A stretch of 41,925 nt of DNA from Paracoccus sp. (in: a-proteobacteria) (GTDB lineage Bacteria; Pseudomonadota; Alphaproteobacteria; Rhodobacterales; Rhodobacteraceae): positions 1 to 41,925 of the forward strand of contig JAUNTZ010000020.1 of NCBI GenBank assembly GCA_030538425.1, read 5' to 3'. Positions 8,887 to 18,800 of the stretch are shown here, in pieces. The notes beneath the pieces were generated by a model, which was not told the DNA's origin, searched no databases, and worked only from the letters and a program-made list of their open reading frames with translations. Every line of letters begins with the position of its first letter. Positions within the stretch are counted from its first letter, which is position 1. Both the position numbers and the translations under genes were made by a program.

Positions 8887-9370
8887 AGCTAATCGCAGCT
8901 CCTCTTACATATATCGTTGGCGGCCCCGTAACAGCCGTATTCAATCCGCCAGAACTCCGCGCACTAAATACTATAGTCTCCCCGTTTGTACCTAAACCAA
9001 GCAATTTTCCACTGGCGAGTGTAACGTACTACCCACCCACCGCGCTCTCAAAATCGGCCCGAGCCTGATCCAAGCCGCCGTCAGCACGATACTGAAGTTT
9101 GCGACCGCCAGAAACAGTGCCATCGGGGTACACTCGAACGCCGTGGATACCACCGACATTCGTGGGATCGATTAGTTGGTTCGCACCCCCGCCCCATCGG
9201 GACAATCATTATGCACCCAGATCGGCGCTGCGTTTGTGTTTGCGGCGACGAAGTAGGTGTGGAACTCGTTGACGGTGAGATTGTAGGCTCTCAGCGGCTC
9301 GGCGGCAAGCGTCACGGAGGTTACCTCGGACCAAGTGCCGTCGTCGTTGAGCAACGGGTGGCCCGAAGGA
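8879..9370 (-). pseudogene. Module 3: HINT fragment plus broken toxin tip
   Basis: The HINT fragment spans about 9370 to 9205 and ends in IWVHN; its frame stops shortly after (..GAGVRTN*). The toxin continues in another frame as '..IDPTNVGGIHGVRVYPDG..' and 'LDQARADFESAVGG', where a TAG (plus-strand cta at 9029-9031) interrupts. It then resumes in the same frame as 'YVTLASGKLLGLGTNGETI..' to a TAA overlapping the immunity start. There are thus at least two lesions, a frameshift and a stop. The tip has the strand-rich look of CDI nuclease tips, but I cannot assign a family. Confidence 0.75.
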
Positions 9371-9554
9371 AGCCAACTCAAGAGCAGAAGTTCGCTACTG
9401 CAAGCTCCAACCAAATAATCCAACTCATTAATGCAATGGATATGTATATTGGTGCACGGCGCAAGGAAAGGGAGCGTACGCCGATCCGCGCCTCAACAAG
9501 CAGATACTCTTGGTAGATTAGAATAGACCAATATCATCCAGAAGCCAATGCCGG

Positions 9555-10157
9555 CTAAATCTGCACAAAACAAATTCCTGTCAGGTCTGCATCATGCCAT
9601 GCAGACCTAAATTCATCGCTGACCAAAACCTTCCCTTGCGCGCTTGGATTGTACATACCTGAGTAGTGAGTCCTGAAAGCTGTAAGATCAGACACCTTTT
9701 GAGCATCAATTACAAGTTTCTTAATCCCAGACCCATCGGGAAATTTTTCGGAAAGCGCCAAGTCAACACTTTCCTCAACCCATGGCAACCACCACAAATA
9801 GAACTTCTGATCACTATTTACCACATCAAGCGGCAGAACATGCCCTTGCCGCTCAAGAAAAGGTCGCATTTTCTCAACGGCATTTTCCGAAATAAAAGGC
9901 CCAACCACCCCATTGAAGATGCGGTCGAGCTTGTGAAGTTTTTGCCCCCGCGCCTTGAAGTGCAGGCAGACTGGCGCAGGCTTCCAGTCCTCTCTAGGCT
10001 GCCACGATTCAAGATAGAGAGAAACTCTCTTATGCTCTGAAAAGTCTTCTGCTTCCGTCACAGGATCAAATCTCTGCTCTGGATGCCGGCCTAAGGTGGC
10101 AACCCAAGCATTGTTCTCAGTAGGGTATTTCAGGTCAAAAAAAGTCATTTTAGTCAC
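9555..10157 (-). CDS. Immunity protein, Imm11 (DUF1629)-like, module 2
   Basis: A 200-residue soluble protein. The pattern of an N-terminal strand region, a 'DWKPAPVCLHF' segment, 'PFISENAVEKMRPFLERQGHVLPLDV', then 'FYLWWLPWV' and a closing 'VSDEFRSAWHDADLTGICFV' fits Imm11/DUF1629 immunity proteins. From family knowledge these often accompany AHH-type nucleases, which is exactly the neighbour here. Its ATG overlaps the toxin's stop by four bases (10154-10157), so the pair is translationally coupled. Both genes of this module are open, making it a possibly functional displaced pair. Confidence 0.8.
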   Translation of the reverse strand: MTKMTFFDLKYPTENNAWVATLGRHPEQRFDPVTEAEDFSEHKRVSLYLESWQPREDWKPAPVCLHFKARGQKLHKLDRIFNGVVGPFISENAVEKMRPFLERQGHVLPLDVVNSDQKFYLWWLPWVEESVDLALSEKFPDGSGIKKLVIDAQKVSDLTAFRTHYSGMYNPSAQGKVLVSDEFRSAWHDADLTGICFVQI

Positions 10158-10777
10158 CAGTTAATCTCGCCGCGATCAAGTTCATCTGCTATTCGGCGAA
10201 GCACCTGAGGCCTCTGATTGGGAGCAGCACTCCGCAACTGCGCGTTCACATAGTCATAGTACCTTTGAGAGTGAATGACGTCTCTCCGATGAACAGCCTT
10301 GTTATTAGGATTAGGCGTAGTTCTTACACCTGGCAAGGGAACAGCGTTAGCAGGACTGTTAACGTCGACCCCAGCTTCTGCCAAAAGGCTGCAGGCCTCG
10401 TCTGCTCGACGATCATGCCTTGCAACAATGTGGTGAGCCTCCTCGCCCGGATCAAAACGCGTACCTTCCCTTCTCATATTTAAGCGAAGGTCCTGAGTTC
10501 GCGCAACTGTAGAAGCAATTCGCGTTATTATGTTATTTTGCGTCTCCGGCCCGTCGGGACAATTATTATGCACCCAGACCGGCGCTGCGTTTGTGTTTGC
10601 GGCGACGAAGTAGGTGTGGAACTCGTTGACGGTGAGATTGCAGGCCCTCAGCGGCTCGGTGGCAACGGTCACCTCGGACCAGGTGCCGTCGTCGTTGAGC
10701 AACCGGTCACTGGGCTGAAGGTTCTCGGCTTGCACCAAATCGCCGTCAGCGATGGCACCGGAGTGGGAATGCTCCAC
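10154..10777 (-). CDS. Orphan CdiA-CT, module 2: HINT fragment fused to AHH nuclease
   Basis: A 207-residue open frame. Residues 1 to about 71 are the last third of the HINT domain (DRLLNDDGTWSEV.., FHTYFVA, VWVHN at 67-71) with a clean 9-base in-frame deletion relative to cdiA. Residues 110-207 are an AHH-type HNH/endonuclease VII-fold nuclease: EEAHHIVARH with AHH at 114-116, then 'GVDVNSPANAVPLP' and a downstream H163 and HS at 169-170. The HINT part has lost its Cys and splicing half, so it cannot self-cleave. The ATG at 10777 lies exactly where HINT similarity begins, with only a poorly spaced GGAG before it, so independent expression is uncertain. The frame would give a full toxin if recombined onto cdiA. 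Confidence 0.85.
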   Translation of the reverse strand: MEHSHSGAIADGDLVQAENLQPSDRLLNDDGTWSEVTVATEPLRACNLTVNEFHTYFVAANTNAAPVWVHNNCPDGPETQNNIITRIASTVARTQDLRLNMRREGTRFDPGEEAHHIVARHDRRADEACSLLAEAGVDVNSPANAVPLPGVRTTPNPNNKAVHRRDVIHSQRYYDYVNAQLRSAAPNQRPQVLRRIADELDRGEINW

Positions 10778-11714
10778 CGATACACGGCTTTAGAATAAAA
10801 TTTCGGCCCTCCAAAAGGGCCTTAGGCATTCGCCGTCCTGAGGCAAGTCAGTTCAAAAAGCAGGATCTCGATACCGCAAAGTTATGGCCGACTCTGCACT
10901 GGCTGAGGCAGCCGACTGTCTAGGTACCACCAATCAATATCCGGCATAGCCGCTTGCAGCTGCAGCAAAATAGCCCATCCCTCGTCAAAAAATGCATCTT
11001 CATCATTCTTCGAGGCGAAGCCTATCCTCGTGTGGAAGTTCTTTTTATCAAGCTCGTAGAGCGCATCAAATTTATCCGACCAACGATTGATCTGATCCAC
11101 AAGTTGCTTCGGCAACGGCAGTGTGGCTGGGTCAATGTTATCTGGATTATCCATATCCCAAATTGCCCAGCATTGGACCTCTGCCATCAGCTTCATGCGT
11201 TTGTGCTTTTCTATCATCGGAAGTTCGCTCCGACGATAAAGCCGTTATCGCCGACTGTTATTGCAAGCCGATACATTTGACCGCCATACTCAAATTCATA
11301 AATGGGTCGCGCGGTGCCGCGGCCTTGATAGCCAACAACGTTGTTACGCTGCAAGGCAGTGAAGAGCACATTTGGTATTTCCGCGTACGGGATGCCGCGT
11401 TGTGCAAATTCTGGACCATGGCGACCGACAATGTGGCGCAGACCAGCACTTGAATTCCCTGTTTCCAGCCAAACTGTCCTTCCATTGACAATACGGATAT
11501 CGACAACGTTTTCGGGCGTGATTTTCGCCCCACCAGCAGAAACATCGTCGATGAGCTGCGCTCTATCTGACGCCTCCGGCCCATTCGGACAACTATTATG
11601 TACCCAGATCGGCGCTGCGTTTGTGTTTGCGGCGACGAAGTAGGTGTGGAACTCGTTAACGGTGAGATTATAGGCCCTCAGCGGCTCGGCGGCAAGCGTC
11701 ACGGAGGTTACCTC
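10681..11714. repeat. Duplicated block, copy A (HINT piece, immunity, toxin, HINT piece)
   Basis: Partner of 6061-7095. The junction after the immunity gene (plus-strand gctccaccgatacacggctt at 10779-10798) is identical in copy B at 6151-6178, so the arrangement, not only the genes, was duplicated. Beyond the HINT piece at the low-coordinate end the two blocks continue into different toxins (AHH in module 2, unknown in module 6). Confidence 0.85.
10882..11217 (-). CDS. Immunity protein, module 1 (cognate of the BECR-like toxin)
   Basis: A 111-residue acidic protein that starts at an ATG overlapping the toxin TGA (ATGA at 11214-11217). It is nearly identical to the product of 6262-6597, and the family is not recognised. 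Features are a Trp/Asp-rich N-terminal third, a central amphipathic helix and the C-terminal 'DIDWWYLDSRLPQPVQSRP'. The role as antidote is inferred from its strict association with the same toxin in two modules. Confidence 0.82.
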   Translation of the reverse strand: MIEKHKRMKLMAEVQCWAIWDMDNPDNIDPATLPLPKQLVDQINRWSDKFDALYELDKKNFHTRIGFASKNDEDAFFDEGWAILLQLQAAMPDIDWWYLDSRLPQPVQSRP

Positions 11715-12347
11715 GGACCAGGTGCCGTCGTCGTTGAGCAACCGGTCGCCCGGCTGGAGGTTCTCGGCCTGCACCCAATGACCGTCAGCGATCTCGCCGG
11801 AGTACGAATGTTGTGCCGAGGCGCGTCGGGCGGCTTGGGCCGAGCTTACAAAGAACGGGTGGATGCGATTTGAGATGATGTCTTGCTGCGCGCCAGTCGA
11901 AAGGTCCGTGATTTCGACGGTCACGGTCGTATCGTAATCGTTCGCGTAATGGGCCTGAACGGGCTGCCACCCGACCCGGTCCGTCGCATTATCGCGCGAC
12001 CAGACTGACATGGTTGTGGTCACGTCACGGATTGGAAGAAGGCCGGCCTCGGTCAGAACAAGGGTGTCGCCATGGAAGGAACAGGCGCGTGTCCGCGATT
12101 GGTTTGGCGATGGAAGCGCCTCAACTATCTCATCGCCAGACTTGCGGAAATATTTGCCGCCCATTCTGATGAGGCTGCCGCCTGGAACAACAGAGGCAAG
12201 TGCAAATGCGCAGGCGAAAGCATCGCCCTCATTCACGCAACTGTAAGCGTCCACCGCCGTTCCAACACCGGGAACCAAGACCTCGGCGGCAAGCTGAAGT
12301 CCGTCAGCTATGTAACCATTCGTTCCCGCAGAAGCGGGCTTAGTCAC
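11214..12347 (-). CDS. Orphan CdiA-CT, module 1: pretoxin-HINT-BECR-like RNase
   Basis: A 377-residue open frame starting at GTG 12347. From residue 10 (NGYIADG) it follows CdiA from about residue 2601. Parts: a pretoxin segment (LVPGVGTAVDAYSC..), a complete HINT domain with Cys89 at its start (CSFHGDTLVLT), an IHPF block near 162-165, FHTYF near 233-237 and the terminal HN at 250-251, then a toxin at 252-377. The toxin has 'GLRHIVGRHGPEF' (H305, H310), 'EIPNVLFTAL' and strands to 'DNGFIVGANFR', a layout I associate with BECR-fold (barnase/EndoU/RelE-like) RNases; this is moderate, not certain. It has no signal peptide or TPS domain, so it cannot be exported alone. The start codon is preceded by only a weak ribosome-binding site. 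Confidence 0.88.
   Translation of the reverse strand: MTKPASAGTNGYIADGLQLAAEVLVPGVGTAVDAYSCVNEGDAFACAFALASVVPGGSLIRMGGKYFRKSGDEIVEALPSPNQSRTRACSFHGDTLVLTEAGLLPIRDVTTTMSVWSRDNATDRVGWQPVQAHYANDYDTTVTVEITDLSTGAQQDIISNRIHPFFVSSAQAARRASAQHSYSGEIADGHWVQAENLQPGDRLLNDDGTWSEVTSVTLAAEPLRAYNLTVNEFHTYFVAANTNAAPIWVHNSCPNGPEASDRAQLIDDVSAGGAKITPENVVDIRIVNGRTVWLETGNSSAGLRHIVGRHGPEFAQRGIPYAEIPNVLFTALQRNNVVGYQGRGTARPIYEFEYGGQMYRLAITVGDNGFIVGANFR
11683..12023. repeat. HINT identity tract, orphan copy
   Basis: Over about 340 bases this sequence is identical, base for base by eye, to 13261-13601 inside cdiA (offset 1,578). Immediately on both sides the copies differ at roughly one base in ten. This is the signature of recent gene conversion or crossing-over within the HINT domain. 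Confidence 0.85.
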
Positions 12348-12431
12348 TCGCTAGATTAACTCTCGACTGCGCCCTTCCCGGTCTGTCGAGTGTATTGTTT
12401 GAGGCGCTACAACGCTCCGGCGCGGTTTCAG

Positions 12432-12460
12432 AAATTAGACAAATTCCCCAATGTTGTCAA
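12432..12460 (-). promoter_or_regulatory. Possible promoter for module 1
   Basis: On the minus strand a perfect TTGACA (-35; plus-strand 12455-12460) is followed after 17 bases by TAATTT (plus-strand 12432-12437), a poor -10. It lies about 85 bases upstream of the module 1 GTG. The good -35 and correct spacing are suggestive; the -10 is weak. Confidence 0.3.
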
Positions 12461-12569
12461 TTGCATATCAGCGCAATAACTTGGCGCGGCTCCTCCAAAA
12501 GCTGATATTTCCCGACGCGGCTTTCTCACCGATTTGCACAAACGCAAGCATGAAAGCTGTAATCAGGTT

Positions 12570-12596
12570 AAAAAAGCCCGGTTGGGGAGGTCCGGA
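12570..12596 (-). terminator. Possible terminator of cdiA-cdiI
   Basis: On the minus strand, 15 bases after the immunity stop, CCGG (12595-12592) and CCGG (12581-12578) can pair, with one G-U extension and a loop of about 10 bases. A run of six T follows (12575-12570). The stem is short, so termination is plausible but unproven. Confidence 0.35.
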
Positions 12597-12610
12597 TGCG
12601 GCACGGCATC

Positions 12611-12859
12611 TCAATAGACAAGCTTAAATCGCTCCTGATCTACATCACCGAACAACGACAAAAAACTGCGGGCTGATGAGACAGACCCGCTAACATCCTG
12701 GGAAGAGAGCGACGAAAAGTCAGCAATTCCACCTAAGTCCGGTGTAATCCTGCCATCAACACAAATAAATCGCTCCACTCCAAAAATAAATACCTTATCT
12801 TTCTCACATGCATTAATAAACCGGAGCGCTTGGTCCGCAGTCAAAAATTCCGTTTCCAT
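12611..12859 (-). CDS. cdiI: CdiI immunity protein paired with the colicin E5-like toxin
   Basis: I place the start at ATG 12859 (METEFLTADQALRF..), 10 bases after the cdiA stop, giving 82 residues. An open extension to 12931 would overlap the toxin by about 60 bases and is less likely. The product is small and acidic, with an N-terminal helix (ADQALRFINACEKDK), strands (VFIFGVERFICVDGRI) and a Ser-rich helical end. Colicin E5 immunity is of similar size (about 83 residues) and a loosely similar helix-strand start, but I cannot claim homology by eye. Its role is inferred from its place directly behind the CdiA toxin tip. Confidence 0.8.
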   Translation of the reverse strand: METEFLTADQALRFINACEKDKVFIFGVERFICVDGRITPDLGGIADFSSLSSQDVSGSVSSARSFLSLFGDVDQERFKLVY

Positions 12860-12869
12860 CTTGCAACTC

Positions 12870-15800
12870 TCAATCAAAGGGTGATGCCCAATTTGGATTA
12901 GTGCGATCCGAGATTTGAACGATATCTCCACTCCTGTCGCTTCTCACAACATAAGAGCCATCTACGTTAATGTAAGCAGTTGCAGGATCATCATTTCGCG
13001 CACCAGTTTGAGGATTATGCCGAATGTCACGTGTTGTGACCGTCCGGTGTGGTTGCGCGATTGTCTCGTCAATTGAAGTTCTATCCCAGCCTCGGCGGCC
13101 TATTTGCCGTTCAATCTTAGGCGCAATTTGCGTTACTATGTTATTTGGGGGCTCCGGCCCATCGAGACAACTATTATGCACCCATACCGGCGCGGCGTTT
13201 GTGTTTGCGGCGACGAAGTAGGTGTGGAACTCGTTGACGGTGAGATTGTATGCCGTCAGGGGCTCGGCGGCAAGCGTCACGGAGGTTACCTCGGACCAGG
13301 TGCCGTCGTCGTTGAGCAACCGGTCGCCCGGCTGGAGGTTCTCGGCCTGCACCCAATGACCGTCAGCGATCTCGCCGGAGTACGAATGTTGTGCCGAGGC
13401 GCGTCGGGCGGCTTGGGCCGAGCTTACAAAGAACGGGTGGATGCGATTTGAGATGATGTCTTGCTGCGCGCCAGTCGAAAGGTCCGTGATTTCGACGGTC
13501 ACGGTCGTATCGTAATCGTTCGCGTAATGGGCCTGAACGGGCTGCCACCCGACCCGGTCCGTCGCATTATCGCGCGACCAGACTGACATGGTTGTGGTCA
13601 CATCACGGATTGGAAGAAGTCCGGCATCCGTCAGGACAAGGGTGTCGCCATGGAAGGAACAGGCGCGCGTCCGCGACTGATTGGGCGACGGAAGTGCCTC
13701 AATTATCTCATCGTCAGACTTGCGGAAATACTTCCCGCCGAGCCTGAGGAGACTGCCGCCCGGAACAACAGAGGCAAGTGCGAACGCGCAGGCGAAGGCA
13801 TCGCGCTCGTCCACGCAAGTGTATGCGTCTACCGCCGTTCCAACGCCGGGAACCAAGACCTCGGCGGCAAGCTGAAGTCCATCAGCTATGTAGCCATTTC
13901 TTTCTGCGTCTGCTGCCAATATGATAGCAGTGCAAGCGGCCGCGTCCAGTTGCGGACAAATGCGCGCGCGCCGCTCGGCCATTCTGGTGTTTTCCCGGAT
14001 ATAATGGTGTGTGATTCTATCGTAAGCATCGCGATTTCGGGTTATGGGCCAGTCACCCACATTCATTCTATTCGCCCAATAATTTGTCATCTCCCCGGAC
14101 ATTTGACGCGCGGCAAGAATTTCATTCAGATGGCGATTAAGGCAGACGTCGTCGTATCGCGCGGCACATTCGTCAAGGTCAGCCTGATTCGCCGCACTGA
14201 TTTCAGCAAATGAAGGGCCATCGCCCCCTTCATTGTACCAAATGTTAGCAATACAGTCTGCGGCTGCCCGATCACGCTTATCGCCACACTCTCGCTCCAG
14301 CCGCCTTTTATAAATCGCCAGATCATCATGCCCGAGATAATTATTCTCAAACGCACTCTGCGCGATCTGCGCCCCAAAGCCGACATTTATCGCGTTTCCG
14401 TCCGCGAAGACAAAGCCCACCAAACCGCCGAGCAGATGCGCGAAGCGTGACCCCTTGTCGCTATCCTGCGAGCCCTCCCCGTTCTTCGCCCATTCATGGC
14501 TGACGGCTGCGAAGAACCCGGCCGCGCAATTGCCACCCATCTTTTCCATGGCGAAGCAGCCAAAGCTGCCATGCAGCATCAGATGGGGCAGTGAGCCCTC
14601 CCAGCCTTCGCGACCATAGCCGATCTCACCAATCCCATGGTGAACAATCGCCATGGCTTCGCCGATGACAAAGCTGCGGCCAAGCTGATCGAGGCCCGCG
14701 AAGGGTGCTCGGCCTCCGGCGACGTTATCGACCGTGTTCGAGACCAGCTGCGCGCCCAGGCGGTCCATGATCTCCCGCTGTCCGAACCTAGCAGACGGAA
14801 GGCCCGCAATAATGGGCTGATCCCTGTCCAGCCCAAGCATCTCACCCAGGCGGAACCTGCTCGACAGGGCGTTCGAGATATCGGCGGTGACGCCGGCCAT
14901 CAGGGCGCTGCGGATGGACTCTTTCGGGTCGAACTGTCCGGTGATCGCGCCCGCGATTGCATCATTGGCCAGCCGGTTCACCATCGCGCTCTGGATATGC
15001 CCCAGACCGAGCCCACCCGTCACATAGCCAATCGCCAGACCAAGCGCCGCCTGGAAGGCCGGGTTCAGGCGCACCTGCCGGTCATACCATTCCTGATTGC
15101 GCAGCGAGATCGTCTCATAAGTCGCGCCATGCTCATTCAGCAAGGTGGACAGATAGGCGTAATCGCCGCCAGACGGCAGTTTGTAGTCATAATGATGGGT
15201 CAGGTCCCGGACCTGCGCCGCGGCCCCGACCCGATCCTCTGGTGTAAAGATATCCACCATGCGCCGGTCCAGCGGCGCATTGCCATAAGTGGCGGTGATC
15301 ATGCTGTTCAGACTTGGCCCGCGATAGCCCGCAATGGTGACCGGCCCGCCGACCGTGAAACTTGCCGGACGGATCGAGCGGATCTGCGGCAGCGAGGCGG
15401 ATTCCACCACCCGGCCTCGCTGGATCTCGGTGATCGTGACCATGTTGTCGCGGGTCGAGCGGTAGCTGTGGCTGACCGAATTGATCGCGGCGCGGATGTC
15501 CAGATTACCCGCCGCCGTGACCCGCACCTCACGACCGCGAAGGCTTCCGGCGATGATCTGAAGGTTGTTGGATGAGTTGAGGCTGAGGATTTCATCGGCA
15601 ACAAAATCATTGCCATAGCTCATCAGCACCCGCTTTTCGTCCTCGCTGCTGCTGCGACCCATCGGGATAATCGAGAAAAGCGAGCGTTTGGTCTGGCGCG
15701 ACTCTTCGGTGACGCTTTCCTCGTCATAGGTGCCCAGAAGAATGCTGCCAAAGCGGTGGTTCGTGCGCACATCGACATCGCGCGCCGAGATCGACGTGCC

Positions 15801-18800
15801 CGCCGACATGATCGCCACGCCGTCGCGGTTGACCTGATCGAAAGACAGAAGCCCGGTCGCGACAAGGCTGACGGTTCCGTTTTCAGCCGACAGCATCGTG
15901 TTGGTGTAGATGTCCTCATAGCGCGAGACCGTGAGGGTGGTCCGGCTTTTGTAGAACAACCGGCGCTTGGTCGTCGTATGCTGGTAATCATAGCTCCAGA
16001 AACCCGGCGCGGCGGCCATGACGATACCGCCCCCGGCCTCCAGAGAAATGTCGCCATTCACAGCCAACAGGCGTGAGCCGATCAGCGCGATATTCCCGCC
16101 CGCCATCATGCTGACATTGCCGCGCGCGTGGATCTGGTTCTCATAGGCGCGCAGGGCGTTTATCTTCACGCTGCCGATATTGTGACCGGCTTGCGGCAGG
16201 CCATAGCGGCCATCGAAGGCCCAGCCGACAGCGGGCGGGCGGGTCAGTTGCGCGCTTTCGATATAGACCGGCTCGCTGAGAATATCGCGCCCGGCAACAA
16301 GGGTGATGTCTCCGGTTGAGTGGATCCTGCCGGAAACGAGTTTCAGATCCCGGCCCGCATACAGCCCGATGCCCTGATGTTGGGCAAGCAGCGGATGGCC
16401 GCGCAATCCGGCGGCCTCGACGCCCCACCAATCCGATGTGTCAGCCTGGGCAATTGGCTTCAGGCGGGGGTCCGAATTGGCGACGCTTGGCCCGAATTCC
16501 TGATAGAGCCTGCCGCGCCAGATAAACGGATCAAAGCGGATAAAAATGTCGCGCCCCGCCCGGTAGGTGATCGCGCGCGCTGAGATGACCCGCTCACCCT
16601 GCCAGATATCTTCTTGCGAATTCAGCGTAATGTCGCGGCTGATAAAGCGATGATCGCTGTCAACGATGATCGAACGCGCCGAAGCGTAAAGATTAAAGCC
16701 GACATCCCGATCCAGCCAGTCGCTTGTTCTGAACCATCCGGTATTCTGGACAAGCGCTACATTCTGCGCGCTCAAGCGCGTATTGCCGTGATTCTTGAGG
16801 TAGGTATTGCCTTCCAGATAGATATCCTGACCCGCAGTCAGTTCGACATTGCGCAGCGCCGCGAACCGCGATGCCCGGATGTTGATATGTTTCGCAGCTT
16901 CGATGCGCCCGGTCAGGAACAGATCGCCCGCCGAGGTCCGCAAGGCGACCGAACCAGTGGACCGCAGGTTGACCGCTTCGTAGGAACTCAGCGGGATATC
17001 GGCCGCGCCGGCCAGGGTGACTTGCGCGGCGGGGCCGAAATTGGCAGCGGTCAGTTCGACATAGACATCGCCGACTGCCACAGGCAAAACCCCCAGCCGC
17101 CGGTTCGTCGCGGCAATGTCGGTCCGAACGATATTCCCCGCGATGATCTGCGACACCTGAGCGCCACGAACCGACCCCGCCCCGGCGCGCAAGGCATCGC
17201 TGACGCGCAGCGAGACCGTCGGCGCTGCAACCCGCGTGCCCAGCACAAGATCGCCTGCGGTGGTTTCAAGCTGGACAGCCTCACCCGCCGTCACATTCGC
17301 CGCGAAATTGGCATTGGCACCCGTCGCGGACAGCACTTTCCTTGCGTGAATGGCGGTGGTTGAGATCACCGCGCCATTCGACGCGAAAATGCGGATCTCA
17401 TCGCCGAACAGGCGCCCCTCGTTGCGCACGCGCCCGTTATCGGCCACCATGCCAAGCATCTTGGCCGAGTTAACCGTGCCGTAATTGTCGATGCGCGCCT
17501 GCGCTGTGAGGCCGATCTCATCGCCAATAACCTGCCCGTGATTGACAAGCGCACCGCTGCGCGCAGCCATCTCAACAATATTGCTGGCGCGGATCAGGGC
17601 ATCGGCCTCATTCGTGATGCCCTCGCCTGACACCGAGACATTGTTGCCAAGAATACGCGCGGTATTTGTCACGCCAGACTGGGCAAAGACGCGGACCCTT
17701 TCGGTGCCGCCAGTGGCGCGGCGAACCCCGATGGTGCCGTGATTGTTCACCTGCCCGCCCGAGGACAGCGAGATGATCCGCCCCTGAATATCCCCGCTGG
17801 CCTCATTGTTCAGCGTGCCGGTGCGGGTGGTCAGAACAACGACGTCGCGCGCGTTGATCTCACCATGGTTGCGGAAGGCCTCGCTGACATCGCCGAACAG
17901 CCCGAACACCTTGATCTCACCGTGATTGGTCGCCCAACTCCGGCTCAGGAGATCAAGCGTCCCGGCAACGATCTGCCCGGTCTCTGTATTATGGAAATGC
18001 TGGCCTGACAAAACGGTGCGATCCGCGCCGAAAATCCGACCGCGGTTGTCCAGCCCTGCAGTCGCGCGCAAGGTGACCGAACTGGCCTCAATTTTTGCAT
18101 CGGCATAGTTGCGGATAAACGTTCCGCTGTTCAGAACGGCGGAATCGCGGGCGCTGATCTCGCCATAATTGTGCAGACCCAGCTGCGACGCCATTGTCAG
18201 GCGCTTCGCGCCAAAGCTTGAACCACGGTGTTCAATGGCATTGGCGCTGCGCAGATCCAGCGTTTCGGCGTAAAGAGTGCCGCTTTGCAACAGACTGTCG
18301 CCATTGAGAACAATGTTGCCCCGCGCGGCCATCTGGCCCCACTGGCGCACGCGACCGCCCGCAATGGCGCGGATATTGCCCGAGGATGACAGCTGAGCCG
18401 TCCCGTTAACGTCCAGATTGCGAAGATTGCTCAGCGTGATATTCGCGCCGCTCAGATAGCCACGCAGCGTGATATCGCTGGGCGCATCGGCGGCCTGACC
18501 CAGCAGGGTGACAGTCCCTTCACTGGAGATCACGCTGTTTGCCGCAGTGCTGATCCGAGGCGCGGTCACACGCAGCCCGGCCTCACTATAGGTGACCGCC
18601 TCGATATGTGCGCTGTTGCTGGCGGTCCATGTATTTTCCCGCGCGCCTGACAGATAGATCGCGCCGCGCAGGGTCAGGTTATCCGCCGCAATGATCAGCC
18701 GATCCGCCGACAGTCGCGCCGATTCCGCCGCCCCGCGCTCTCGCCCGGTCAGGCCCGAAATGACCTCGGCACCGCGCAATGTCAGCGCACCGTTTGATGC

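Noticed and set aside
5942-13661. The recurring HINT pieces as a CRISPR-like or insertion-sequence repeat
   Set aside because: Repeat units are 150-750 bases, coding, of unequal length with variable 5' ends, and have no transposase or terminal inverted repeats; they are domain fragments.
14637-15575. Long plus-strand frame of 312 codons inside cdiA
   Set aside because: Antisense shadow of a clear 8.8-kb coding sequence; no start signal and no family.
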